DNA of 64,000 nt from positions 2,100,501-2,164,500 of the forward strand of contig NZ_CP048815.1 of the NCBI RefSeq assembly GCF_010977555.1, given 5' to 3'. The translations under genes and the position numbers were made by a program. The stretch comes from Caulobacter rhizosphaerae. Its GTDB lineage: Bacteria > Pseudomonadota > Alphaproteobacteria > Caulobacterales > Caulobacteraceae. Shown one piece after another: positions 10,401 through 17,935 of the stretch. The notes under the pieces are model-generated. The model was not told the origin of the DNA, searched no databases, and saw only the letters and a program-made list of their open reading frames with translations. The number at the start of each line of letters is the position of its first letter. Within the stretch, counting starts at the first letter, position 1.

Positions 10401-13400
10401 AGGGGCTGACCTGCCTGCTGGAGGGGGCGCTGGGCGATCCGGACCAGGCGCTGTCGGCCCTGCCGGTGCTGGGGAGCGAGCAGGCCCGGCGCCTGGCGGT
10501 GGAGTGGAACGCCACGGCGTCGGACTATCCGCGCGATCGGCCTGTCCATGCGCTGTTCTCCGAGCAGGCGGGGCGCGCGCCCCAGGCCACGGCCCTGGCG
10601 CTGGGCGAGGCGACGATGAGCTACGGGGAGCTGGAGGCGCGGTCCAACCAGCTGGCCTGGCACCTGAAGGCCCGGGGCGTGGGTCCCGAGGTGGTGGTGG
10701 GGCTGTGCCTGGAGCGCTCGTTCGAGATGGTGGTGGGGCTGCTGGCCATCCTCAAGGCCGGCGGGGCCTACCTGCCGCTGGACCCCGACTATCCGGCCGA
10801 GCGGCTAGCGTTCATGCTCGACGACGCCGGGGCGGCCCTGACCCTGAGCGCGGGCCCGCTATGGTCGGGGCTGGGGCTGGAAGGCCCGGCGGTGCTGCTG
10901 GACGAGGAGGCCCAGGCGATCGCGGCGCGGCCCGACCAGGCCCCGCCGCCGGCCGCGGGCCCGCTCAACCTGGCCTATGTGATCTACACCTCCGGCTCGA
11001 CCGGATCGCCCAAGGGCGTGGGGACCGTCCACCGCAACATCGCCCGGCTGGTGCTGGGCGCGGACTACGCCGATCTGGCGCGCGAGCGCACGCTGCTGCT
11101 GATCTCGCCGCTGACCTTCGATGCGGCCACCTTTGAGCTGTGGGGCGCGTTGCTGCACGGCGCTCGCCTGGTCCTCCAGCCGCCCGGCCCGATCGACATC
11201 GGCCAGTTGCGGCAGGTGATGACCACCCAGGGCGTGGACCTTCCCCTGTTGACCACGGGCCTGCTCCATCGGGTGGTTGAAGAGGACATCTCCATCCTGG
11301 GCGGCGTGCGCCAGGTCCTGACGGGCGGAGACGCGCTCTCGCCGTCGCACGCGCGCCAGATCGTGGAGGCCATCGGCCCTGGCCGGCTGATCAACGGCTA
11401 TGGCCCCACCGAAGGCACCACCTACAGCACGGTCCATGCGGTGGGCGAGCTGACCACGGCGACGGTTCCGATCGGTCGTCCGATCGCCAACACGCAGGTT
11501 TACGTGCTGGACGGGGAGCTTGGCCTGGCGCCGATCGGGGTTGCGGGCGAGCTCTACATCGCCGGCGATGGGCTGGCGCGGGGTTATCTGGGGCGGCCTG
11601 GCCTGACGGCCGAGCGGTTCGTGGCCAACCCGTATGGCCCGGCCGGCTCGCGGCTCTACCGGACCGGCGACCTGGTGCGCTGGCGCCAGGGCGGTGAGCT
11701 GGAGTTCCTGGGGCGGCTGGACCACCAGGTCAAGGTGCGGGGCCACCGCATCGAGCTTGGCGAGGTGGAGGCGGTGCTGCTGGAGCAGCCCGGGGTGGCC
11801 CAGGCCGTGGCCGTGGTGCGCGAGGACGCGCCGGGGGACAAGCGGCTGGTGGCCTATGTGGTGGCCGAGGCCCAGGGGCTGAAGGCGGCCCACGCCCAGG
11901 CCTACGAGGAGGCGCGCGAGGAGAACGTCGAGCAGTGGGAGACGCTGTTCGACGACGCCTACGGGGCCAGCGAGACGGCGGCCGCGCCCAGCTTCCGGGG
12001 CTGGAACAGCAGCTATACCGGGGCGGCGATCCCGTTGGAGCAGATGCGCGAGTGGCGCGACCAGACCCTGGAGCGGATCCAGGACCTGGAGCCTGGGGCG
12101 ATCCTGGAGATCGGCTGCGGGGTGGGGCTTTTGCTGGAGCACCTGGCGGCGGGCCGGGACTATACGGGCACGGACATCTCGGCCGCGGCCCTGGGCGGGC
12201 TGCAGCGGTGGCTGGACGAGCAGCCGGCGCTGTCGCACGTGCGGCTGCTGCGGCGCGAGGCCACCCAGTTCGAGGGCTGGGAGGCGGGGGCGTTCGACAC
12301 GGTCGTGCTCAACTCGATCATCCAGTACTTCCCTGACGGGGAGTACCTGCTGTCGGTGCTGTCCCAGGCGCTGGATCTGGTGGGGCCGCAAGGCCAGGTG
12401 TTCGTGGGCGACGTTCGCCAGCTGGACCTGATCAAGGCGTTCCACGCCTCGGTGCAGCTGGACAAGGCCCCGGCGGGGCTGAGCGTTGGGCGGCTCAAGG
12501 CGCGGGTGGCGCGGGCCATGGCCCAGGACAAGGAGCTGCTGGTGGCTCCGGGCTTCTTCGAGGCCGCGCGCGAGCAGCTGGGGGTGGGCCAGGTGCGGGC
12601 CCTGCTCAAGCGGGGGCGGTACGTCAACGAGCTGACGGGCTATCGCTACGACGTGATCCTCAGCCGCCAGGAGCAGGCGCGCTACGCGGCCGTGGAGCTG
12701 GAAGGCGACGATCAGGCGCTGGAGCGGCTGGACGAGCAGCTGGCGCAGCATCGTCCGGCGCGGGTGCGGGTGCGCGGGGTGGCCAACCATCGCCTGGCCC
12801 AGGACGCGGCGGCCGCGCGGCTGATGGAGACGATGGAGGAGAACGCCAGCGTGGCGCAGCTGCGCGAGGCGCTCAAGGCCCATCCGGCCCGAGGCCAGGA
12901 CCCCGAGGCGTTCTGGGCGCTGGCCCAGGCGCGCGGTTACCAGGCGCAGATCAGCTGGAGCGGCGGCGGGGAGGGGCGGTTCGACGTGGAGCTGGTCGAC
13001 CCGGGCCAGGTCCAGACGCCGCTGGACCTTCCGGCCGAGCCGGCCGGGGCGTGGAGCGAGCATGTCAACGACCCGCTGCTGGGCCAGCTGACCCAGCAGC
13101 TGGGGGCGCGGCTGCGCGAGGCGCTCAAGGCCAAGGTCCCCGACTACATGACCCCCTCGGCGATCCTGGCCCTGGACCAGCTGCCGCTGACGGCCAACGG
13201 CAAGGTCGACCGCCAGGCGCTGCCCGCGCCCGAGGAGCGGCCCGAGCTGATCGGCGACTATGTCGTTCCCAGCACGCCCCTGGAGGAGGCGCTGGCGGCG
13301 ATCTGGGCCGAGACCCTTCGGCTGGACCGGGTGGGGGCGCAGGACAACTTCTTCGACCTGGGCGGCCACTCGCTGCTGGCCACCCAGGTGGTCTCGCGGG

Positions 13401-16400
13401 TGCGCGAGGCCCTGCAGGTGGAGCTGCCGGTGCGCGCCTTCTTCGAGGCCCCCACCGTGCGCCAGCTGGCCCAGAGGGTGGAGGTCGCCCAGAAGGAGCA
13501 GGAGGGCCTGAGCCGTCCGCCGCTGACGCGCCAGGCGCGTCCGGAGCGTCTGCCGCTGTCGTTCGCCCAGGAGCGACTTTGGTTCCTCGAGCAGCTTGGG
13601 GTGGGCACGTCCTACACCATGCCCAACTTCCTGCGGCTGGAAGGCCCGCTGGACGTGGGGGCGCTGGAGGCCAGCCTTGGGGCGCTGGTGGCGCGCCACG
13701 AGCCGTTGCGCACGCGCTTTGCGGTGCGGGACGGCGAGCCGGTGCAGGTGATCGACCCGCCTGGGCCGTTCGAGCTGACGGTCAGGGACCTTGGCGGGCT
13801 GGAGGCGGACGCGCGCGAGGCCAAGGCCCAGGCGCTGCAGCAGGCCGAGATCGAGCGGCCGTTCGACCTGGAGCGGGGACCGCTGTTCCGGGCCGAGCTG
13901 CTGCGGCTTGGTCCGCAGGACCACGTGCTGCTGATGAGCATGCACCACATCCTGTCGGACGGCTGGTCGCTGCTGGGGATCATCCCGCGCGAGCTTGGGG
14001 CGCTGTACGAGGCGTTCCTGGAGGGTCGGCCCTCGCCGCTGGCGCCGCTGGAGGTGCAGTACGCCGACTATGCGCTGTGGCAGCGTCAGTGGCTGCGCGA
14101 CGAGGCGCTGGAGCGTCAGCTGGCCTATTGGCGCGAGCGCCTGGCGGGGGCTCCGCCGGTGCTGGAGCTGCCCACCGACCGGCCGCGGCCGCCGGTGGAG
14201 AGCTTCCGGGGGGCGGCCTTGCCGTTCACCCTGCCCGGGACGCTGTCGGAGGGGGTGCGGGAGCTGGCGCGGCGTGAGGGGGTGACCCCGTTCATGGTGT
14301 TCCTGGCCGCCTTCCAGGTGCTGGTCAGCCGCTGGAGCGGCCAGACGGACGTGGTGGTGGGCTCGGCGATCGCCGGTCGCGACCGGCGCGAGCTGGAGCC
14401 GCTGGTGGGGTTCTTCGTCAACACCCTGGCCCTGCGCACGGACCTGTCGGGCGATCCCAGCTTCCGCACGCTGCTGGGCCGGGTCAAGGAGACCACCCTG
14501 GGGGCCTACGCCCACCAGGACCTGCCGTTCGAGAAGCTGGTGGCCGAGCTGGCCCCCGAACGGGATCTGGGACGCCATCCCCTGGTCCAGGTGGTCGTAG
14601 CCCTGCACAACGTGCCCGAGGAAGGCCTGCGTCTGGAGGGGCTCACGCTCAAGCGGGCGGGCGGCGAGCATGTCACCGCCAAGTTCGACCTGGCCCTGCA
14701 TCTGTTCGAGAACGATGCGCTCTGGGGCTTCTTCGAGTACGCCACCGACCTCTACGAGGCCTCGACGATCGAGCGGCTGCTGGAGGGGCTGACCTGCCTG
14801 CTGGAGGGGGCGCTGGGCGATCCGGACCAGGCGCTGTCGGCCCTGCCGGTGCTGGGGAGCGAGCAGGCCCGGCGCCTGGCGGTGGAGTGGAACGCCACGG
14901 CGTCGGACTATCCGCGCGATCGGCCTGTCCATGCGCTGTTCTCCGAGCAGGCGGGGCGCGCGCCCCAGGCCACGGCCCTGGCGCTGGGCGAGGCGACGAT
15001 GAGCTACGGGGAGCTGGAGGCGCGGTCCAACCAGCTGGCCTGGCACCTGAAGGCCCGGGGCGTGGGTCCCGAGGTGGTGGTGGGGCTGTGCCTGGAGCGC
15101 TCGTTCGAGATGGTGGTGGGGCTGCTGGCCATCCTCAAGGCCGGCGGGGCCTACCTGCCGCTGGATCCCGACTATCCGGCCGAGCGGCTGCGGTTCATGC
15201 TCGACGACGCCGGGGCGATGGTGGTGATCACCACCCAGGCCATCGCCGACGGGCTTCCAGCCTATGGCGTGCTGCCCGTGCTGCTGGACGAGGAGGCCCA
15301 GGCGATCGCGGCGCGGTCCGACCAGGCCCCGCCGCCGGCCGCGGGCCCGCTCAACCTGGCCTATGTGATCTACACCTCCGGCTCGACCGGATCGCCCAAG
15401 GGCGCGGCGGTGGCCCATCGCGCCATCGCGCGCCTGGTCTGCGACATCACCTACGCGGATCTGGAAGCCGATGATCGCGTCGGCCAGTTGGCGACCCTGT
15501 CGTTCGACGCGGCGACCTTTGAGATCTTCGCCCCGCTGCTCCGTGGCGCGGCCGTGGTGATCATCCCACGCAACGAAGCGCTCTCGCCGCGCGGTCTGGC
15601 CGAAGCGCTCAAGCGCGAGCGGGTGAGCGTGGCGTTCGTCACGACCGCCTTGGCCAATCTGGTGGCGCGCAATACGCCGGACGGCTTTGCGGGTCTGCGA
15701 TCGTTGATGTTCGGCGGCGAGGCTGTTGACCCCGACAGCGTGGCGCGCATCCTGGCCAACGGACCGCCGGCCCGGCTGACCCACGTGTACGGGCCCACCG
15801 AAGTCACCACCTTCTCCACCTATTACGACGTGGCCTCCGTGACCACGGCGACGGTTCCGATCGGTCGTCCGATCGCCAACACGCAGGTTTACGTGCTGGA
15901 CGGGGAGCTTGGCCTGGCGCCGATTGGGGTTGCGGGCGAGCTCTACATCGCCGGCGATGGGCTGGCGCGGGGTTATCTGGGGCGGCCTGGCCTGACGGCC
16001 GAGCGGTTCGTGGCCAACCCGTATGGCCCGGCCGGCTCGCGGCTCTACCGGACCGGCGACCTGGTGCGCTGGCGCCAGGGCGGTGAGCTGGAGTTCCTGG
16101 GGCGGCTGGACCACCAGGTCAAGGTGCGGGGCCACCGCATCGAGCTTGGCGAGGTGGAGGCGGTGCTGCTGGAGCAGCCCGGGGTGGCCCAGGCCGTGGC
16201 CGTGGTGCGCGAGGACGCGCCGGGGGACAAGCGGCTGGTGGCCTATGTGGTGGCCGAGGCCCAGGGGCTGAAGGCGGCCCACGCCCAGGCCTACGAGGAG
16301 GCGCGCGAGGAGAACGTCGAGCAGTGGGAGACGCTGTTCGACGACGCCTACGGGGCCAGCGAGACGGCGGCCGCGCCCAGCTTCCGGGGCTGGAACAGCA

Positions 16401-17935
16401 GCTATACCGGGGCGGCGATCCCGTTGGAGCAGATGCGCGAGTGGCGCGACCAGACCCTGGAGCGGATCCAGGACCTGGAGCCTGGGGCGATCCTGGAGAT
16501 CGGCTGCGGGGTGGGGCTTTTGCTGGAGCACCTGGCGGCGGGCCGGGACTATACGGGCACGGACATCTCGGCCGCGGCCCTGGGCGGGCTGCAGCGGTGG
16601 CTGGACGAGCAGCCGGCGCTGTCGCACGTGCGGCTGCTGCGGCGCGAGGCCACCCAGTTCGAGGGCTGGGAGGCGGGGGCGTTCGACACGGTCGTGCTCA
16701 ACTCGATCATCCAGTACTTCCCTGACGGGGAGTACCTGCTGTCGGTGCTGTCCCAGGCGCTGGATCTGGTGGGGCCGCAAGGCCAGGTGTTCGTGGGCGA
16801 CGTTCGCCAGCTGGACCTGATCAAGGCGTTCCACGCCTCGGTGCAGCTGGACAAGGCCCCGGCGGGGCTGAGCGTTGGGCGGCTCAAGGCGCGGGTGGCG
16901 CGGGCCATGGCCCAGGACAAGGAGCTGCTGGTGGCTCCGGGCTTCTTCGAGGCCGCGCGCGAGCAGCTGGGGGTGGGCCAGGTGCGGGCCCTGCTCAAGC
17001 GGGGGCGGTACGTCAACGAGCTGACGGGCTATCGCTACGACGTGATCCTCAGCCGCCAGGAGCAGGCGCGCTACGCGGCCGTGGAGCTGGAAGGCGACGA
17101 TCAGGCGCTGGAGCGGCTGGACGAGCAGCTGGCGCAGCATCGTCCGGCGCGGGTGCGGGTGCGCGGGGTGGCCAACCATCGCCTGGCCCAGGACGCGGCG
17201 GCCGCGCGGCTGATGGAGACGATGGAGGAGAACGCCAGCGTGGCGCAGCTGCGCGAGGCGCTCAAGGCCCATCCGGCCCGAGGCCAGGACCCCGAGGCGT
17301 TCTGGGCGCTGGCCCAGGCGCGCGGTTACCAGGCGCAGATCAGCTGGAGCGGCGGCGGGGAGGGGCGGTTCGACGTGGAGCTGGTCGACCCGGGCCAGGT
17401 CCAGACGCCGCTGGACCTTCCGGCCGAGCCGGCCGGGGCGTGGAGCGAGCATGTCAACGACCCGCTGCTGGGCCAGCTGACCCAGCAGCTGGGGGCGCGG
17501 CTGCGCGAGGCGCTCAAGGCCAAGGTCCCCGACTACATGACCCCCTCGGCGATCCTGGCCCTGGACCAGCTGCCGCTGACGGCCAACGGCAAGGTCGACC
17601 GCCAGGCGCTGCCCGCGCCCGAGGAGCGGCCCGAGCTGATCGGCGACTATGTCGTTCCCAGCACGCCCCTGGAGGAGGCGCTGGCGGCGATCTGGGCCGA
17701 GACCCTTCGGCTGGACCGGGTGGGGGCGCAGGACAACTTCTTCGACCTGGGCGGCCACTCGCTGCTGGCCACCCAGGTGGTCTCGCGGGTGCGCGAGGCC
17801 CTGCAGGTGGAGCTGCCGGTGCGCGCCTTCTTCGAGGCCCCCACCGTGCGCCAGCTGGCCCAGAGGATGACACGCGATCTCCACGCCAAGCTTCAGCGCT
17901 ACGACCTGCTGCCCGATTCCCAAGAGGTAACGTGA
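1484..17935 (+). CDS. Four-module nonribosomal peptide synthetase with three embedded N-methyltransferases
   Basis: A 5483-residue assembly-line enzyme that activates amino acids as adenylates, loads them on carrier domains, N-methylates three of them and condenses them. After about 37 residues of probable N-terminal docking sequence the order is C-A-NMT-T, C-A-T, C-A-NMT-T, C-A-NMT-T. C-domain HHILSDG motifs sit near residues 174, 1637, 2693 and 4154. The NMT SAM loop EIGCGVG is near 1025, 3542 and 5005, inserted between A-domain motifs A8 and A9. Carrier serines in GGHS are near 1446, 2502, 3963 and 5426. Pocket residues read by hand are D-A-F-L-M-G-V-T-F in modules 1 and 4 and D-A-F-L-L-G-G-T-Y in module 3 (both aliphatic-like). 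Module 2 reads D-V-Q-V-Y-A-H-V-V, close to the proline code DVQLIAHVVK. No epimerase or thioesterase domain is present. The start has GGGAG at 1471-1475. Repeat identity between modules is extreme. Confidence 0.97.
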   Translation: MSDADQISFEALQTQVLALLVDQEVQRRKRLEKITRQARPERLPLSFAQERLWFLEQLGVGTSYTMPNFLRLEGPLDVGALEASLGALVARHEPLRTRFAVRDGEPVQVIDPPGPFELTVRDLGGLEADAREAKAQALQQAEIERPFDLERGPLFRAELLRLGPQDHVLLMSMHHILSDGWSLLGIIPRELGALYEAFLEGRPSPLAPLEVQYADYALWQRQWLRDEALERQLAYWRERLAGAPPVLELPTDRPRPPVESFRGAALPFTLPGTLSEGVRELARREGVTPFMVFLAAFQVLVSRWSGQTDVVVGSAIAGRDRRELEPLVGFFVNTLALRTDLSGDPSFRTLLGRVKETTLGAYAHQDLPFEKLVAELAPERDLGRHPLVQVVVALHNVPEEGLRLEGLTLKRAGGEHVTAKFDLALHLFENDALWGFFEYATDLYEASTIERLLEGLTCLLEGALGDPDQALSALPVLGSEQARRLAVEWNATASDYPRDRPVHALFSEQAGRAPQATALALGEATMSYGELEARSNQLAWHLKARGVGPEVVVGLCLERSFEMVVGLLAILKAGGAYLPLDPDYPAERLRFMLDDAGAMVVVTTQAIADGLPAYGVLPVLLDEEAQAIAARSDQAPPPAAGPLNLAYVIYTSGSTGSPKGAAVAHRAIARLVCDITYADLEADDRVGQLATLSFDAATFEIFAPLLRGAAVVIIPRNEALSPRGLAEALKRERVSVAFVTTALANLVARNTPDGFAGLRSLMFGGEAVDPDSVARILANGPPARLTHVYGPTEVTTFSTYYDVASVTTATVPIGRPIANTQVYVLDGELGLAPIGVAGELYIAGDGLARGYLGRPGLTAERFVANPYGPAGSRLYRTGDLVRWRQGGELEFLGRLDHQVKVRGHRIELGEVEAVLLEQPGVAQAVAVVREDAPGDKRLVAYVVAEAQGLKAAHAQAYEEAREENVEQWETLFDDAYGASETAAAPSFRGWNSSYTGAAIPLEQMREWRDQTLERIQDLEPGAILEIGCGVGLLLEHLAAGRDYTGTDISAAALGGLQRWLDEQPALSHVRLLRREATQFEGWEAGAFDTVVLNSIIQYFPDGEYLLSVLSQALDLVGPQGQVFVGDVRQLDLIKAFHASVQLDKAPAGLSVGRLKARVARAMAQDKELLVAPGFFEAAREQLGVGQVRALLKRGRYVNELTGYRYDVILSRQEQARYAAVELEGDDQALERLDEQLAQHRPARVRVRGVANHRLAQDAAAARLMETMEENASVAQLREALKAHPARGQDPEAFWALAQARGYQAQISWSGGGEGRFDVELVDPGQVQTPLDLPAEPAGAWSEHVNDPLLGQLTQQLGARLREALKAKVPDYMTPSAILALDQLPLTANGKVDRQALPAPEERPELIGDYVVPSTPLEEALAAIWAETLRLDRVGAQDNFFDLGGHSLLATQVVSRVREALQVELPVRAFFEAPTVRQLAQRVEVAQKEQEGLSRPPLTRQARPERLPLSFAQERLWFLEQLGVGTSYTMPNFLRLEGPLDVGALEASLGALVARHEPLRTRFAVRDGEPVQVIDPPGPFELTVRDLGGLEADAREAKAQALQQAEIERPFDLERGPLFRAELLRLGPQDHVLLMSMHHILSDGWSLLGIIPRELGALYEAFLEGRPSPLAPLEVQYADYALWQRQWLRDEALERQLAYWRERLAGAPPVLELPTDRPRPPVESFRGAALPFTLPGTLSEGVRELARREGVTPFMVFLAAFQVLVSRWSGQTDVVVGSAIAGRDRRELEPLVGFFVNTLALRTDLSGDPSFRTLLGRVKETTLGAYAHQDLPFEKLVAELAPERDLGRHPIFQTMVTFNNVPHEDLELRDLSWNQVGGRITTAKFDLELHLFEGLGIDGFFEYATDLYEASTIERLLEGLTCLLEGALGDPDQALSALPVLGSEQARRLAVEWNATASDYPRDRPVHALFSEQAGRAPQATALALGEATMSYGELEARSNQLAWHLKARGVGPEVVVGLCLERSFEMVVGLLAILKAGGAYLPLDPDYPAERLAFMLADAGAALTLSAGPLWSGLGLEGPAVLLDEEAQAIAARPDQAPPPAAGPLNLAYVIYTSGSTGSPKGVGMTHGAIVNLLTAPAMAYPASVGPVLQLTPLHFDVSVQEIFLALTRGARLVLVDAAIRQDPERLVECLDRWGVRHLFCPQVLLEQLALAWRRSRPDLALSEVYQAGEALVANAAILEMIAASQARLINHYGPAESHVVSAFVLPSDGVERHAPIGRPIANVQLYVLDGELGLAPIGVAGELYIAGDGLARGYLGRPGLTAERFVANPYGPAGSRLYRTGDLVRWRQGGELEFLGRLDHQVKVRGHRIELGEVEAVLLEQPGVAQAVAVVREDAPGDRRLTAYVVGRDLDAGDLRARVRARSPGYMVPSAIVVLDQLPLTASGKVDRQALPAPEERPELIGDYVVPSTPLEEALAAIWAETLRLDRVGAQDNFFDLGGHSLLATQVVSRVREALQVELPVRAFFEAPTVRQLAQRVEVAQKEQEGLSRPPLTRQARPERLPLSFAQERLWFLEQLGVGTSYTMPNFLRLEGPLDVGALEASLGALVARHEPLRTRFAVRDGEPVQVIDPPGPFELTVRDLGGLEADAREAKAQALQQAEIERPFDLERGPLFRAELLRLGPQDHVLLMSMHHILSDGWSLLGIIPRELGALYEAFLEGRPSPLAPLEVQYADYALWQRQWLRDEALERQLAYWRERLAGAPPVLELPTDRPRPPVESFRGAALPFTLPGTLSEGVRELARREGVTPFMVFLAAFQVLVSRWSGQTDVVVGSAIAGRDRRELEPLVGFFVNTLALRTDLSGDPSFRTLLGRVKETTLGAYAHQDLPFEKLVAELAPERDLGRHPIVQVMIGMHNVPQDQLELAGLTLKPAGGRITTAKFDLELHLFEGLGIDGFFEYATDLYEASTIERLLEGLTCLLEGALGDPDQALSALPVLGSEQARRLAVEWNATASDYPRDRPVHALFSEQAGRAPQATALALGEATMSYGELEARSNQLAWHLKARGVGPEVVVGLCLERSFEMVVGLLAILKAGGAYLPLDPDYPAERLAFMLDDAGAALTLSAGPLWSGLGLEGPAVLLDEEAQAIAARPDQAPPPAAGPLNLAYVIYTSGSTGSPKGVGTVHRNIARLVLGADYADLARERTLLLISPLTFDAATFELWGALLHGARLVLQPPGPIDIGQLRQVMTTQGVDLPLLTTGLLHRVVEEDISILGGVRQVLTGGDALSPSHARQIVEAIGPGRLINGYGPTEGTTYSTVHAVGELTTATVPIGRPIANTQVYVLDGELGLAPIGVAGELYIAGDGLARGYLGRPGLTAERFVANPYGPAGSRLYRTGDLVRWRQGGELEFLGRLDHQVKVRGHRIELGEVEAVLLEQPGVAQAVAVVREDAPGDKRLVAYVVAEAQGLKAAHAQAYEEAREENVEQWETLFDDAYGASETAAAPSFRGWNSSYTGAAIPLEQMREWRDQTLERIQDLEPGAILEIGCGVGLLLEHLAAGRDYTGTDISAAALGGLQRWLDEQPALSHVRLLRREATQFEGWEAGAFDTVVLNSIIQYFPDGEYLLSVLSQALDLVGPQGQVFVGDVRQLDLIKAFHASVQLDKAPAGLSVGRLKARVARAMAQDKELLVAPGFFEAAREQLGVGQVRALLKRGRYVNELTGYRYDVILSRQEQARYAAVELEGDDQALERLDEQLAQHRPARVRVRGVANHRLAQDAAAARLMETMEENASVAQLREALKAHPARGQDPEAFWALAQARGYQAQISWSGGGEGRFDVELVDPGQVQTPLDLPAEPAGAWSEHVNDPLLGQLTQQLGARLREALKAKVPDYMTPSAILALDQLPLTANGKVDRQALPAPEERPELIGDYVVPSTPLEEALAAIWAETLRLDRVGAQDNFFDLGGHSLLATQVVSRVREALQVELPVRAFFEAPTVRQLAQRVEVAQKEQEGLSRPPLTRQARPERLPLSFAQERLWFLEQLGVGTSYTMPNFLRLEGPLDVGALEASLGALVARHEPLRTRFAVRDGEPVQVIDPPGPFELTVRDLGGLEADAREAKAQALQQAEIERPFDLERGPLFRAELLRLGPQDHVLLMSMHHILSDGWSLLGIIPRELGALYEAFLEGRPSPLAPLEVQYADYALWQRQWLRDEALERQLAYWRERLAGAPPVLELPTDRPRPPVESFRGAALPFTLPGTLSEGVRELARREGVTPFMVFLAAFQVLVSRWSGQTDVVVGSAIAGRDRRELEPLVGFFVNTLALRTDLSGDPSFRTLLGRVKETTLGAYAHQDLPFEKLVAELAPERDLGRHPLVQVVVALHNVPEEGLRLEGLTLKRAGGEHVTAKFDLALHLFENDALWGFFEYATDLYEASTIERLLEGLTCLLEGALGDPDQALSALPVLGSEQARRLAVEWNATASDYPRDRPVHALFSEQAGRAPQATALALGEATMSYGELEARSNQLAWHLKARGVGPEVVVGLCLERSFEMVVGLLAILKAGGAYLPLDPDYPAERLRFMLDDAGAMVVITTQAIADGLPAYGVLPVLLDEEAQAIAARSDQAPPPAAGPLNLAYVIYTSGSTGSPKGAAVAHRAIARLVCDITYADLEADDRVGQLATLSFDAATFEIFAPLLRGAAVVIIPRNEALSPRGLAEALKRERVSVAFVTTALANLVARNTPDGFAGLRSLMFGGEAVDPDSVARILANGPPARLTHVYGPTEVTTFSTYYDVASVTTATVPIGRPIANTQVYVLDGELGLAPIGVAGELYIAGDGLARGYLGRPGLTAERFVANPYGPAGSRLYRTGDLVRWRQGGELEFLGRLDHQVKVRGHRIELGEVEAVLLEQPGVAQAVAVVREDAPGDKRLVAYVVAEAQGLKAAHAQAYEEAREENVEQWETLFDDAYGASETAAAPSFRGWNSSYTGAAIPLEQMREWRDQTLERIQDLEPGAILEIGCGVGLLLEHLAAGRDYTGTDISAAALGGLQRWLDEQPALSHVRLLRREATQFEGWEAGAFDTVVLNSIIQYFPDGEYLLSVLSQALDLVGPQGQVFVGDVRQLDLIKAFHASVQLDKAPAGLSVGRLKARVARAMAQDKELLVAPGFFEAAREQLGVGQVRALLKRGRYVNELTGYRYDVILSRQEQARYAAVELEGDDQALERLDEQLAQHRPARVRVRGVANHRLAQDAAAARLMETMEENASVAQLREALKAHPARGQDPEAFWALAQARGYQAQISWSGGGEGRFDVELVDPGQVQTPLDLPAEPAGAWSEHVNDPLLGQLTQQLGARLREALKAKVPDYMTPSAILALDQLPLTANGKVDRQALPAPEERPELIGDYVVPSTPLEEALAAIWAETLRLDRVGAQDNFFDLGGHSLLATQVVSRVREALQVELPVRAFFEAPTVRQLAQRMTRDLHAKLQRYDLLPDSQEVT
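1586..5926 (+). repeat. NRPS module 1 copy of a 4.34 kb direct repeat (pair with 13526-17866)
   Basis: Module 1 (C-A-NMT-T) recurs as module 4 at an offset of 11940 bases. By eye only two base differences were noticed: 3226 C against 15166 T (silent) and 3287 G against 15227 A (Val to Ile). Identity stops at 5926/17866, where module 4 diverges into its own C-terminal tail. Parts of the same unit also recur in modules 2 and 3. Confidence 0.93.
13526..17866 (+). repeat. NRPS module 4 copy of the 4.34 kb direct repeat
   Basis: Second copy of the unit at 1586-5926. The near absence of silent differences points to recent duplication or gene conversion, or to an assembly problem that long reads would reveal. 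Confidence 0.93.

Noticed and set aside
1586..17866. Direct repeats as a CRISPR array or transposon terminal repeats
   Set aside because: The repeat units are 3-4 kb coding modules in one frame with NRPS domain boundaries; no short spaced repeats are present.
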